Part shown: one piece after another, positions 9,302 to 17,751 of the stretch
How positions within the stretch are numbered: position 1 is the first letter of the stretch
Layout of the letters: each line of letters opens with the position of its first letter
DNA from: Vibrio diabolicus
GTDB taxonomy: Bacteria > Pseudomonadota > Gammaproteobacteria > Enterobacterales > Vibrionaceae
Assembly (NCBI GenBank): GCA_001048675.1
Contig: CCKK01000003.1
Span: 1-64,000 of the forward strand
Direction of reading: 5' to 3'
Length of the DNA stretch: 64,000 nucleotides
Program-made: the position numbers and the translations under genes
The notes under the pieces: generated by a model
Told to the model about the DNA's origin: nothing
Databases searched by the model: none
What the model saw: the letters and a program-made list of their open reading frames with translations, nothing else

Positions 9302-9498
9302 CGTGTAGAGGAAGTTTTGAGTCTATGAGGATGATCTATTCCAAGTACACCCGCTCATTTTTGCACAGCATCCCCTGTTAGTTTTCCTGTAAAGTCCTCT
9401 ATGGCAGGGTCCTGATTACGACTTCGCGAATGGACTATAATTTCTCTTTGTACTCTGACTCTTAATTTGAGTCATCTAAGTATTAATGGGATAACTCC
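9302..9498. other. Non-coding leader before the large secreted protein
   Basis: No ORF of note. It contains the promoter of the 9499 gene by position only; a TATAAT-like element (actataattt, about 9435-9444) is a candidate -10 box. Confidence 0.35.
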
Positions 9499-11733
9499 AT
9501 GTTGAAGTCGCATTGTTTTTCTCTCGTTACACTCATTTCTTTGAGCTTGCTTTCTGTACCCAACGTTTGGAGTAGAACAGCAATCGTGTTACCTGGATTG
9601 CATGAACAGGGTATTGATCTTCAAGATAAGCCTATCTCTGCTGCGGCTGCACTTGAATGGGAGTTGGATAATGCCGATATCGTGTTTGGAGCTTACGAAA
9701 ATAAGAGTGATAACGAGCGTGTAAAAGCGCTTGGTTACATGTACAACCAAAAGCTGGAACTTAACTCAGGTTGGCTGGAAAACGATATACGTAACCAAGC
9801 AGAAATAAATAACATCGATTATGAGGACTTTTTTCTTCATTTTTCGGAAGACACTATCCTAGCTGAAGTCGACTCAAGCCATGGCGAGAATACTCTACTC
9901 AATCGAAAACCGATGATTGTTGGTTATACGGCTAGTGCTGACCACGCCGGTTTTTGGCTATATCAACCACCGCCATGGGATGCTGATGTATTCGGTCAGA
10001 CGAATAATGGTGGTGCCCTCTATGTTTATCACTCAGAGAAGTTCGACCGCTTAACCCTTACGTTTTCCCAGTTTGCTCAAGGTGGCAACTTCATAATTGA
10101 ATACCCTTCTGCCATCGATTCGTTTGGTCTGGTAACAGAATGGAAAAGCTTCGCAATTAGAAAAGACAAGACTGAGAACATGACTAAAAACCAAACGGTA
10201 AACTGGTCTGTTCCTTCGGATTGGGTTCGCGCTACGACACACGATGGTAGCGGACAAACCTATGGTGGCGGTCAGTATTTTGGGTCCACTTTTTTACGCG
10301 ACGGCGGCCGCCTTTACGTTGCGAAAATTACTTGGCATGACGACAACATAGAAAACCGCCCACGCCTCGAAAACATTCAACTCAAAGATAGCTTCCCTGT
10401 CGCCAATGTCTCAGGAGCACCAACGGAGACACCTGAAGGTCAAACCATTCAGCGCTGGCGACAAATTCGAGGTTTTGACGAATCAGCCGATCGAAACCAA
10501 GATAATTATCTTTCTTGGCAAGAGTTCAAGAGCCGCTCAAATAAGAATGCAACCGCACGATTTCGTTGGGAGTCACGCGTTATTCCATTTGGTCGCATGT
10601 GGAATCAAACCTCTTCTTGGGCATTAACCAACCTCGGCAATCCCGATCTTGCCAACGCAATACACCACTATTACCAAGCTGAATGGGCGAAACAAGGTTT
10701 AAACGGTGCGTACAACGACGATACGAATAAGTTACTCGGAGAAAATCAGTTCTACGTTTATTCCGGTGGTACGGTGGATGAGCTTGGTTTGGTGGCGGGA
10801 AGCCAAGCCGCTGATGATGCATACAAAGCGCAATTCTCGGCGTTCTTAAACAAATTGGCGACGCTGGATGCGGATGCGTTAATTGGCCTCAACATAGGCA
10901 CGGCGAACTTATTCGGTCGTAACGGCCAAAACCACTTGGTTGATGCTGGCTCCTTGTACTTGCGCGAGCACTACCTTTTCCCTTCTACCGGCTTTAGTGG
11001 CTATGCTGGCTTGGCTAAATTTTGGGATAACTCTGCACTCGCCAAAGCTGGCCAGAAAGTGATTTATCAAGCGACAACGCGTTATGGTCGCGTTCAATAC
11101 TTTGGTAACACAGAAGACAATTGGAAACAGGACCAATACTCTGCACTAGCGGTGTTCTACTTAAACTATCACCCTGAGCGCAGTTACTTTAATCAGTGGA
11201 ACAATGGCTACTTATATGGAAGTAATAACACAACAGGTGACAACTTCTGGAAGGCAGGCGTACCAAAGAATATTGCTTATCAACCTAGCACCTTGCTTGC
11301 CGTTGATTTAGGTACACCAGCCAATCAAATCCCAGGTGGGTATCAGGCGACTCCGCTAATGATGTCCACCAGCACGCCCTATTCCGCCGATTACACGGTG
11401 ATTGGAGATGCTTCTATGAGCAAAGTGGCTCATCCTGACTTGCCTAATGGCGCTATCGATTTGTTACCAACCCATACGTACTTTGCGTATCGCTCAGAAG
11501 ATACGGTAGTGATGCATGGCCCTACGGAGATGGTGTTAGCCCGCGAATTCACCAAAGGCCGAGTGCTGTATCGGACTGATTTCTTTGGCAAGAATATCGA
11601 TTATTTCTCCTCACCGAAGATAACTATCGCACTTCCAGAACCTATGCGACCTGTAGATCAAGACGGTAACATCGGCGATTATGTTTCTCACATTGAGATC
11701 GGCGGCTACGAAGGGGTGTTCTTGCTGTATTAA
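9499..11733 (+). CDS. Large secreted protein of unknown function with an EF-hand; possibly a TIM-barrel glycosidase relative
   Basis: 744 residues. A signal peptide is evident (MLKSHCFSLVTLISLSLLSVPNVWS). Residues 331-342 form a canonical EF-hand calcium loop (D331, N333, D335, Y337, S339, E342) as in dockerin-type elements. The rest is rich in Tyr, Trp, Asn and Gly, as in secreted carbohydrate-active proteins. Phrases such as NNIDYEDFFLHF, GAYNDDTNK, YSALAVFYLNYHP and AVDLGTP remind me of uncharacterised TIM-barrel glycoside-hydrolase-like proteins, but I cannot point to a catalytic pair and do not assign a function. It is followed 141 bp later, same strand, by an orphan betaine-type binding protein. 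Gene reality is certain; function is not. Confidence 0.85.
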   Translation: MLKSHCFSLVTLISLSLLSVPNVWSRTAIVLPGLHEQGIDLQDKPISAAAALEWELDNADIVFGAYENKSDNERVKALGYMYNQKLELNSGWLENDIRNQAEINNIDYEDFFLHFSEDTILAEVDSSHGENTLLNRKPMIVGYTASADHAGFWLYQPPPWDADVFGQTNNGGALYVYHSEKFDRLTLTFSQFAQGGNFIIEYPSAIDSFGLVTEWKSFAIRKDKTENMTKNQTVNWSVPSDWVRATTHDGSGQTYGGGQYFGSTFLRDGGRLYVAKITWHDDNIENRPRLENIQLKDSFPVANVSGAPTETPEGQTIQRWRQIRGFDESADRNQDNYLSWQEFKSRSNKNATARFRWESRVIPFGRMWNQTSSWALTNLGNPDLANAIHHYYQAEWAKQGLNGAYNDDTNKLLGENQFYVYSGGTVDELGLVAGSQAADDAYKAQFSAFLNKLATLDADALIGLNIGTANLFGRNGQNHLVDAGSLYLREHYLFPSTGFSGYAGLAKFWDNSALAKAGQKVIYQATTRYGRVQYFGNTEDNWKQDQYSALAVFYLNYHPERSYFNQWNNGYLYGSNNTTGDNFWKAGVPKNIAYQPSTLLAVDLGTPANQIPGGYQATPLMMSTSTPYSADYTVIGDASMSKVAHPDLPNGAIDLLPTHTYFAYRSEDTVVMHGPTEMVLAREFTKGRVLYRTDFFGKNIDYFSSPKITIALPEPMRPVDQDGNIGDYVSHIEIGGYEGVFLLY

Positions 11734-11874
11734 CTCCCTTTCAACCACTCTCACTAAACGCTTCATAAATAGCCGTTTTTATGCTTAACGTCACTGAAAA
11801 AACCTTGTTCACTGAATCTTTATAAACCGATGTATATACTGAAGTAAATGACAACGACAAGGAAATTCAGTCAC

Positions 11875-12870
11875 ATGAAGACGACACCTTCAATGCTCTC
11901 TGTTCTGCTGCTATCAGCATTATCAACTCATGCAAATGCAGATGAATGTGGAAAAATAACCATCGCGGATATGAATTGGAATTCGGCAAGCTTAATGGCG
12001 CACATCGACCAATTTGTCTTAAATGAAGGCTACCAGTGCGATGCGGAATTGATCCCTGGTGATAGCGTTCCTACAGGCACCTCTATGATTGAAAAGGGAC
12101 AACCTGACGTTGCGCCAGAGTTATGGACAAACGGTATTAAAGAAGCACTTGATAAAGGGATTGCGGATAAACGCTTGCGCATCGCTGGTGAGTCGCTTGT
12201 CAATGGTGGTGAAGAAGGGTTTTGGGTTCCTGCCTATCTGGTAAAACAGTATCCAGAGCTCGCGACGATAGAAGGCGTCATTAAACACGCCAAGCTGTTT
12301 GAACACCCTGAGGATGATGACAAGTTCGCCTTTTATAGCTGCCCTGCTGGTTGGACATGCCAAATCACCTCCGGTCACTTGTTTAAAGCATTAGGGTTAA
12401 GTGAGCACGGCTTTGAGATGGTTGACCCAGGCTCTGGCGCAGCATTAGCTGGCACCATCGCCAAAGCCTATGATCGCAAAATGCCTTGGTTTGGTTACTA
12501 CTGGTCACCAACACCCGTATTGGGCAAGTATGATATGGTCAAAGTGGATTTTGGTAGCGGAACGGATCTGGAAGAGTATCGCAACTGTACCACCCAGCCT
12601 GATTGTGCTTCACCAAAAGTAACAATGTACCCACCTTCTCCAGTTCGCACAGTAACAACTGAGGCATTTGCGAACAAAGAACCCCAAGCATTCGCGTACT
12701 TGCAGAAACGCGGATTTACCAACGAGCAAATGAGTGAAATGCTGGCCTGGATGGAAGATAACTACGCAGATGGTGAAGAAGCGATGTTTTACTTCTTTAA
12801 TACCTATCCTGACTTATGGAAAGGTTGGGTATCTGAAGACGTAGCGGTGAGAATCGAAAAAGCGCTTTGA
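11875..12870 (+). CDS. Glycine betaine/proline-type ABC substrate-binding protein (orphan)
   Basis: 331 residues with a signal peptide (MKTTPSMLSVLLLSALSTHANA) and an OpuAC/ProX-like domain (ITIADMNWNSASLMAHIDQFVL... PDVAPELW). Aromatic residues lie in phrases typical of betaine-cage proteins (PELW, GFWVPAYL, PWFGYYWSP). Three Cys pairs (SCPAGWTC, NCTTQPDC) suggest disulphides. An upstream ATG at 11848 is in frame, but AAGGA precedes 11875 and the signal peptide starts there. No permease or ATPase genes adjoin, so it must serve a transporter encoded elsewhere. The ligand could be glycine betaine, proline betaine or a related quaternary amine. Confidence 0.85.
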   Translation: MKTTPSMLSVLLLSALSTHANADECGKITIADMNWNSASLMAHIDQFVLNEGYQCDAELIPGDSVPTGTSMIEKGQPDVAPELWTNGIKEALDKGIADKRLRIAGESLVNGGEEGFWVPAYLVKQYPELATIEGVIKHAKLFEHPEDDDKFAFYSCPAGWTCQITSGHLFKALGLSEHGFEMVDPGSGAALAGTIAKAYDRKMPWFGYYWSPTPVLGKYDMVKVDFGSGTDLEEYRNCTTQPDCASPKVTMYPPSPVRTVTTEAFANKEPQAFAYLQKRGFTNEQMSEMLAWMEDNYADGEEAMFYFFNTYPDLWKGWVSEDVAVRIEKAL

Positions 12871-12904
12871 TGATTAATACTTAAAGTGCCACAAATCATT
12901 TAAC

Positions 12905-12936
12905 CTCCCATACCGTTTGAATAAACGGCATGGGAG
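12905..12936. terminator. Bidirectional hairpin between convergent genes
   Basis: CTCCCAT-a-CCGTTT pairs with AAACGG-c-ATGGGAG (12905-12936, one mismatch, 4-nt loop). It sits between the convergent ends of the betaine-binding and NTF2-like genes. Flanking T-runs are weak, so termination is likely but not textbook. Confidence 0.6.
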
Positions 12937-12952
12937 ACTAATCAACGATTCG

Positions 12953-13330
12953 TTAATACATGGTGTGACCATTCAATGTTTCTTTAGGAATCTCTTGCAG
13001 AGCGTCCCAATGTTCGACGATTTTCCCATTATGATCAAAACGAAAGAAATCCATCGTCACGTATTCAATATCATTAGGCCATGTTTGGTGAGTGTGTAGT
13101 GCCACCAAATTCCCCTCAGCAATGGCTCGCACAAACGTAATGTCTTTATTGGGATACTCGTTTTGCATCCGCTCAAAATACTCGATAAAAGCCTCGGGGC
13201 CATTTCCAACTAATGGATTGTGCTGGATGTACTCATCGCCAACGTAGTCTTCAACTGCCTTTTTTGGATTACCTCGATAGGCGGTTTCGTAAAACGCAAT
13301 GGCATTTCTTTTGTTCTCTTGCAGGTCCAT
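12953..13330 (-). CDS. SnoaL/NTF2-like family protein
   Basis: 125 residues of the cone-shaped NTF2/SnoaL-like fold. The start AIAFYETAYRGNPKKAVEDYVGDEYIQHNP, the central GPEAFIEYFERM and the end FFRFDHNGKIVEHWDALQEIP are the family pattern found in polyketide-cyclase-like predicted ester cyclases. The Asp/His of IVEHWD line the pocket in relatives. It stands alone between two terminators, so the role cannot be deduced; many homologues are annotated only as nuclear transport factor 2 family proteins. ATG with GGAA upstream is the only sensible start. Confidence 0.8.
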   Translation of the reverse strand: MDLQENKRNAIAFYETAYRGNPKKAVEDYVGDEYIQHNPLVGNGPEAFIEYFERMQNEYPNKDITFVRAIAEGNLVALHTHQTWPNDIEYVTMDFFRFDHNGKIVEHWDALQEIPKETLNGHTMY

Positions 13331-13410
13331 TTTTCTTCCCTATGTCGCTCTACTTGGTATTTAACGATAATCATAGCCTTAGAACCTAAGAAGTGAACGA
13401 ACATCGCGCA

Positions 13411-13437
13411 CAAAAAAGGCCGCTAAACCGCAGCCTT
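13411..13437 (-). terminator. Terminator of the BCCT catabolic operon
   Basis: On the minus strand AAGGCTGC (13437-13430) pairs with GCGGCCTT (13423-13416), one G-U pair, six-base loop, followed by T6. It lies 38 nt past the stop of the last operon gene. Confidence 0.85.
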
Positions 13438-13474
13438 CATCACTTGAAACTTGGAATCGCTGTCCCTTCAGAGC

Positions 13475-14206
13475 TTAAACCACACCACCAGCGCCCTGCA
13501 TGGAACGCTCACTGTTCTCCACTAGCAACGCGGTTGCGGTTTGTTTCAGTGTTTCCCACTCTTGGTCTTCGACAAAAATACCATTTTGCCAAGAGGCTTG
13601 TTGCGTGTTGCTTAACTCATCGCCTTCAATGTGAATGGTGTATCCCTGTGCGCTTTTCTCGATATCGAAATCGTTCACAGAGAGTTCGATAACCATACTA
13701 TGCAAATCCGTATCATGCCCATCAAACTGATCCGAGAAAAAGACTTCTGGCGCGATTCGTCCACGATTTAACACATAAAGCGTTCGTTTTGGACTAGAGC
13801 CATTGACCCATTGTGCACGGCACGCAATGCCTTTTGCAGAGAGCTTCAACAACTCACTAAAACCTAGCCAACGGTTATGACACTGTTTCAACGTGATAGT
13901 AATCGACTTACTGTTGATCATTTTCTCAAGTGCGAAATCCAACACGGCGGGTAAGTGGCACGCCACACTGCCATTGTGCAAATCCATCTCGATACTCGCT
14001 GACGTGTTGTTGGTCACCGATACGGCGCAGTCCGAATCTAACCCAAGAAACAGGCTGGCGTTATTAAAGTGACGCACCCCGTGCAAGCCAACCATTTGCA
14101 AGTCCGCCACCATGTTCGCAATGACATCCGCCTCACCACAGTGACGGCGCATGCCAAGAAATGCCTTATTAACCGCGGCCACCAATTCGTTGTGAGAGAC
14201 GATCAT
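13475..14206 (-). CDS. DUF3726-type protein of unknown function
   Basis: 243 residues, no signal peptide or membrane segment. The N-terminus MIVSHNELVAAVNKAFLGMRRHCGEADVIANMVADLQMVGLHGV matches my memory of DUF3726, a family found beside catabolic operons; the assignment needs a profile search. The start ATG overlaps the stop of the upstream 578-residue gene (ATGA) and uses the GGAGG inside that gene's last codons, so the two products are made together and probably work as a complex. It is the last gene of the LysR-controlled RidA-ALDH-M19-BCCT operon. No catalytic motif is recognisable. Confidence 0.72.
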   Translation of the reverse strand: MIVSHNELVAAVNKAFLGMRRHCGEADVIANMVADLQMVGLHGVRHFNNASLFLGLDSDCAVSVTNNTSASIEMDLHNGSVACHLPAVLDFALEKMINSKSITITLKQCHNRWLGFSELLKLSAKGIACRAQWVNGSSPKRTLYVLNRGRIAPEVFFSDQFDGHDTDLHSMVIELSVNDFDIEKSAQGYTIHIEGDELSNTQQASWQNGIFVEDQEWETLKQTATALLVENSERSMQGAGGVV

Positions 14207-15939
14207 AATGCAAATCCTCCGTTGATTTTTAGATTGTCACTTTGCGCAATTTCTTCTCGTTCCGGCATGCTTGGGAAAATCCATGTGTCCGCCAGTTTTG
14301 GATCGTGAATTTCATCTAACAGCGGCGCACCTTGGAAGAAAGTTACTCGAACCCAACGATCCGAGCGCGGATCAAACTTAGTCGCACCAAAGATCGCCAA
14401 CTTACAGCGCAATAAGTGCATTGGCAGTGCATCTTGGCGCAGCACGTTCATTTGAATATCACCCATTGCTCGGTTACCTAACGTCCATACACGACGTGTG
14501 ATCGAACGATAAGTCGGGTTCTGCAACAAAAACTCCGCTACGGACATTTCTTCATCACAACCAAGCAAGGCGTGGTACAAGCGATTCACTTGTCTGCCGA
14601 TATCAAGCGGCAATTCTTTTTCTTCTCCTGCCTCTTCCCCACGAACACCAAGCCTTGGCTCTTCTTTGTCTTGTGAGCGATACCAGAACCAGTAGTTGTT
14701 CTCGGCTAGTGAGTAATCCGCATTAATCGCCCAGCGGTATTTGCTTTGCAGCACCTCAAGTAAGTCATGGATCTTTTTCCCGCCCGGAATCGATAACGTT
14801 TCATCCGTATTCATTTGGCTGGCAAATTCGTCCACCAAAGATGGGTAGAGTTCAATCAAGCAAGAGGTGAGGATTTCTTGGGCTTCCACACTCATTGTTT
14901 TCTTATGCTCGACCAAACTCGCCCAGTTCGGATGTGATGCCATTAACGTTGTTAGCTCCGATAGCAGTTGTTTGATGTCTGCTATCGCTTGATGATTGAG
15001 CCTGTCTTGATGTTCATTGATGGTGATGACTTGCTCTAAATGACGCTGTGCTTTTTGCAGCAATCCTTGCAAAGGAGCATGAAATGACGCTTCACACGGC
15101 ATGGCAAATACTCGCGCTACCGCACGCTCGCGAGAGGTCATCCATTGGTCAACGATGCACGGGTGATTAATCAAGTATGGAGCCATGCCTAAGCCAGTCG
15201 CATTGCCGACACCAAGGTAGCGCTGCAAGCCACGATGCAAAGCTACCGCGTTGTCGCGACCTTGCTGAAGTGCTAGGTAGTGCACCCAATCCAAGCTGAA
15301 TTCACGCAACATATATACTGCACACATTTGCGCACTAAAAGACTGGCTGAAATCTGGGTTATTCTCTAGCAGTTTGAAATCGGCGATGCCAAACTTGCCG
15401 TTCCCATACACAGCTGTGGTACGCAGGATATAACCCACTTCCGCCAGCTCTTTTGGCTCGGGCTGCTTGCCTTGAGAAAGTGCGCTAACAATGTGCTCAA
15501 ACACGCGCACGCTTTTGTTTGCGCGAGCCAGAACAAGTACGTTGTTTGGATTACGTCCCGCTTCTTGCAGCGGTACATTTGCTCGCAATCTTTCCAACAA
15601 AGTAACATCAACATCGCCTTGAACCAGTGCGAATGTGACGTCCCACTTTTCAGCAATGACGCGGTCATTACGCTCGTCATCAGCAATTTCATCACAGAAC
15701 ACCACCAAATGATAAACGTGCTCTGGCGTGGTCAACTTGTAAATAACGTGACCATAACCACGCGGACAAAGTTGCCACTCATGCTTGGTTACTTGCCAGT
15801 TTTGGCTTGCCATATTACGAATCAGACTACGAACAAAGCTGATTCGGTTTTGGTGCATTGCGCCAAGCCTTTCGGCTGCCATGACAATCGCTGCATCGCG
15901 CATAGTTGCTTCCGTATAAGTAGAACGATGTGCATCCAT
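14203..15939 (-). CDS. Unknown 578-residue protein of the BCCT operon
   Basis: Soluble, 578 residues, no signal peptide, no membrane helix, no motif I recognise. Notable stretches are a basic N-terminal half with WQLCPRGYGHVIYKL and YHLVVFCDEIADDERNDRVIAEKWDVTFALVQGD (which reads like an alpha/beta core), TTAVYGNGKFGIADF, a helical middle, and a conserved-looking C-terminus IFGATKFDPRSDRWVRVTFFQGAPLLDEIHDP. A GTG at 15951 would add four residues; the ATG at 15939 is preceded by GGTGAG and is preferred. Translationally coupled to the DUF3726-type gene. Position in the operon suggests an enzyme or enzyme partner acting on the compound imported by the BCCT transporter. No function is claimed. 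Confidence 0.75.
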   Translation of the reverse strand: MDAHRSTYTEATMRDAAIVMAAERLGAMHQNRISFVRSLIRNMASQNWQVTKHEWQLCPRGYGHVIYKLTTPEHVYHLVVFCDEIADDERNDRVIAEKWDVTFALVQGDVDVTLLERLRANVPLQEAGRNPNNVLVLARANKSVRVFEHIVSALSQGKQPEPKELAEVGYILRTTAVYGNGKFGIADFKLLENNPDFSQSFSAQMCAVYMLREFSLDWVHYLALQQGRDNAVALHRGLQRYLGVGNATGLGMAPYLINHPCIVDQWMTSRERAVARVFAMPCEASFHAPLQGLLQKAQRHLEQVITINEHQDRLNHQAIADIKQLLSELTTLMASHPNWASLVEHKKTMSVEAQEILTSCLIELYPSLVDEFASQMNTDETLSIPGGKKIHDLLEVLQSKYRWAINADYSLAENNYWFWYRSQDKEEPRLGVRGEEAGEEKELPLDIGRQVNRLYHALLGCDEEMSVAEFLLQNPTYRSITRRVWTLGNRAMGDIQMNVLRQDALPMHLLRCKLAIFGATKFDPRSDRWVRVTFFQGAPLLDEIHDPKLADTWIFPSMPEREEIAQSDNLKINGGFAL

Positions 15940-16040
15940 TTTGCTCACCACCTATTTGTTATTGTAAGAATACTAGGGTTTGTGCGGATGCAGGAGGAAA
16001 ACACCCGCACAAGCTCCACGTTGTTTGAATTAGATAATTG

Positions 16041-17642
16041 TTATAGCCCTTGCTCTTTCGCCATTTTGATTGCGATTTGCGGTGCATTCCAAAGTGACGG
16101 CAACAGAATCAGCGAAACCGGAACCGCGGTAATCACAATGAAAGATTGCAGTGCAGAGATGCCGCCAGAGCCAAGGGAAATCAGGATCAGAGCTGTCACA
16201 CCCATCATTACGCCCCAGAAGGTACGGATGATCGCATTCGGCTCCGTTTCACCACTGATCACGACACTGATTGTGTAGGTCATTGAGTCGCCCGTCGTGA
16301 CGATGAAGATCGTGGTTAAAATCAGAAATAGAATTGAAGTCAGCATTGGCATTGGTAGTTGCTGAGTCACCGCAAGCAAAGCACCTGGCAAGTTAAAGCC
16401 TTCAAACGCCGCACTCACACTACCCGGCTCAGCAATTTCAAACGCAAGGCCAGAGCCGCCTACAATCGTGAACCAAAAACAGGTGGTGAGCGGAGCCACA
16501 ATACTGATGGTTGAAATAACTTGGCGAATAGTGCGACCACGAGAAATACGCGCAATAAAGATTGCCATCATCGGACCATAACCAAGGAACCAGCCCCAGA
16601 AAAATACTGTCCACCAGCTTAGCCAACCCTCGTCACCGCGATAGGTCGCCATTGGGATAAAGTTATCCAACATGCTTCCGACCCCTTGAATGTATCCGTT
16701 AAAGATAAAATTCGTAGGACCAAAAAACAGGATGTAAACCATCAATGCCATTGCCAGAATCACGTTGTAACGACTAAGCAGTTGCATGCCTCGGCTTAAT
16801 CCACTGAGTGCTGACAAGGTGTAAAGCGCAATCGCAAACAAGATGATGATAAGCTGAGTCGTAAAGCCATCAGGAATATCAAACAATGCATTTAACGCGT
16901 AGCTAACCTGCAAGCCAAGAAACCCAATTGGACCAATGGTGCCCGCGGCTACCGCGATAATGCAGCATGCGTCAATCAATGCACCGAGTTGGCCTTTAAG
17001 TGCTCGTTCGCCCAAGACTGGGTAAAGCAAAATACGGGGTTTTAGCGGTAAGCCTTTGTCGTAATGCAGGTGCATCACCACGATGGAAGTTAAGCTACCT
17101 ACAATCGCCCAAGCCAGAAAGCCCCAGTGCATAAAGGATTGCGACAACGCATTCACCGCACCTTGCTGCGGGTTATCTTGCGCGCCGTACAAAGGGGGTG
17201 GGCTAACATAGTGTGCGATAGGCTCAGCCGCGGCCCAGAAAACGCCACCACCAGCCAACAAGGTACAGAAAATAATCGCCATCCAGCGGAAAGAATCCAT
17301 TTCTGGTTTAGCAATCCCGCCCAACATCACCTTGCCTGTTCGCCCTGCAGCCAAGCCAAGACCAATAAGAAAAGTGAGAAGCAGCAGTAACTGCCAGTAA
17401 GGACCAAACACCTGAACTGCCCAGCCAAAGCCAGCGTTAACGATCGTAGATAACAACTCGCCGTCATAAAGTGCAATAGCAACGAACAACGCGATAAAAC
17501 CACCGCTATACCAAAAGGCCGGGTTATTCAGTCCCAATTTGTCCGTCGTGTTTTCTGTTGTTGATGTGTTGTGTGTTGCTTTTGACTTGCCCGATGACAC
17601 GCTCATCGTGGAAGCTTTCATGCTATTGGTTAAATCAGACAT
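16041..17642 (-). CDS. BCCT-family betaine/carnitine/choline transporter
   Basis: 533 residues with twelve predicted membrane segments. The BCCT signature in segment 8 is clear (WTVFFWGWFLGYGPMMAIFIARISRGRTIR, with the Trp cage WWTVFFWGW), as is the glycine-rich segment 3 region and GGGVFWAAAEPIAHY. It imports quaternary amines, usually with Na+ or H+. An in-frame start at 17675 is less likely than the ATG at 17642, which has GGAG 7 nt upstream. A hydrophilic Ser/Thr-rich N-terminal tail of ~35 residues precedes the first helix. Lying between the M19-type and unknown genes, it is probably the uptake step of the operon's pathway rather than a pure osmolyte carrier. Confidence 0.92.
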   Translation of the reverse strand: MSDLTNSMKASTMSVSSGKSKATHNTSTTENTTDKLGLNNPAFWYSGGFIALFVAIALYDGELLSTIVNAGFGWAVQVFGPYWQLLLLLTFLIGLGLAAGRTGKVMLGGIAKPEMDSFRWMAIIFCTLLAGGGVFWAAAEPIAHYVSPPPLYGAQDNPQQGAVNALSQSFMHWGFLAWAIVGSLTSIVVMHLHYDKGLPLKPRILLYPVLGERALKGQLGALIDACCIIAVAAGTIGPIGFLGLQVSYALNALFDIPDGFTTQLIIILFAIALYTLSALSGLSRGMQLLSRYNVILAMALMVYILFFGPTNFIFNGYIQGVGSMLDNFIPMATYRGDEGWLSWWTVFFWGWFLGYGPMMAIFIARISRGRTIRQVISTISIVAPLTTCFWFTIVGGSGLAFEIAEPGSVSAAFEGFNLPGALLAVTQQLPMPMLTSILFLILTTIFIVTTGDSMTYTISVVISGETEPNAIIRTFWGVMMGVTALILISLGSGGISALQSFIVITAVPVSLILLPSLWNAPQIAIKMAKEQGL

Positions 17643-17700
17643 ACTCTGGCTCCAGAGGTTCTTTGCAGCTGCCAAAGACTGGCTACAAATGTGAGTTTTA

Positions 17701-17732
17701 CGCCTGCCGTATTGTTGTTATGTAGGCAGGCG
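17701..17732 (-). other. Hairpin between the M19-type gene and the BCCT gene
   Basis: An 8-bp perfect inverted repeat CGCCTGCC/GGCAGGCG with a 16-nt loop lies in the 109-nt gap between the two genes, followed on the minus strand by TAAAAC rather than a T-run. It may stabilise the upstream message or attenuate read-through. Confidence 0.45.
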
Positions 17733-17751
17733 GTTCCTAATTTTGGGAGTA

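Noticed and set aside
15472..16278. 268-codon plus-strand frame
   Set aside because: It overlaps the start of the 578-residue gene and the 3' end of the BCCT gene, both well supported; it has no ribosome site and mixed composition.
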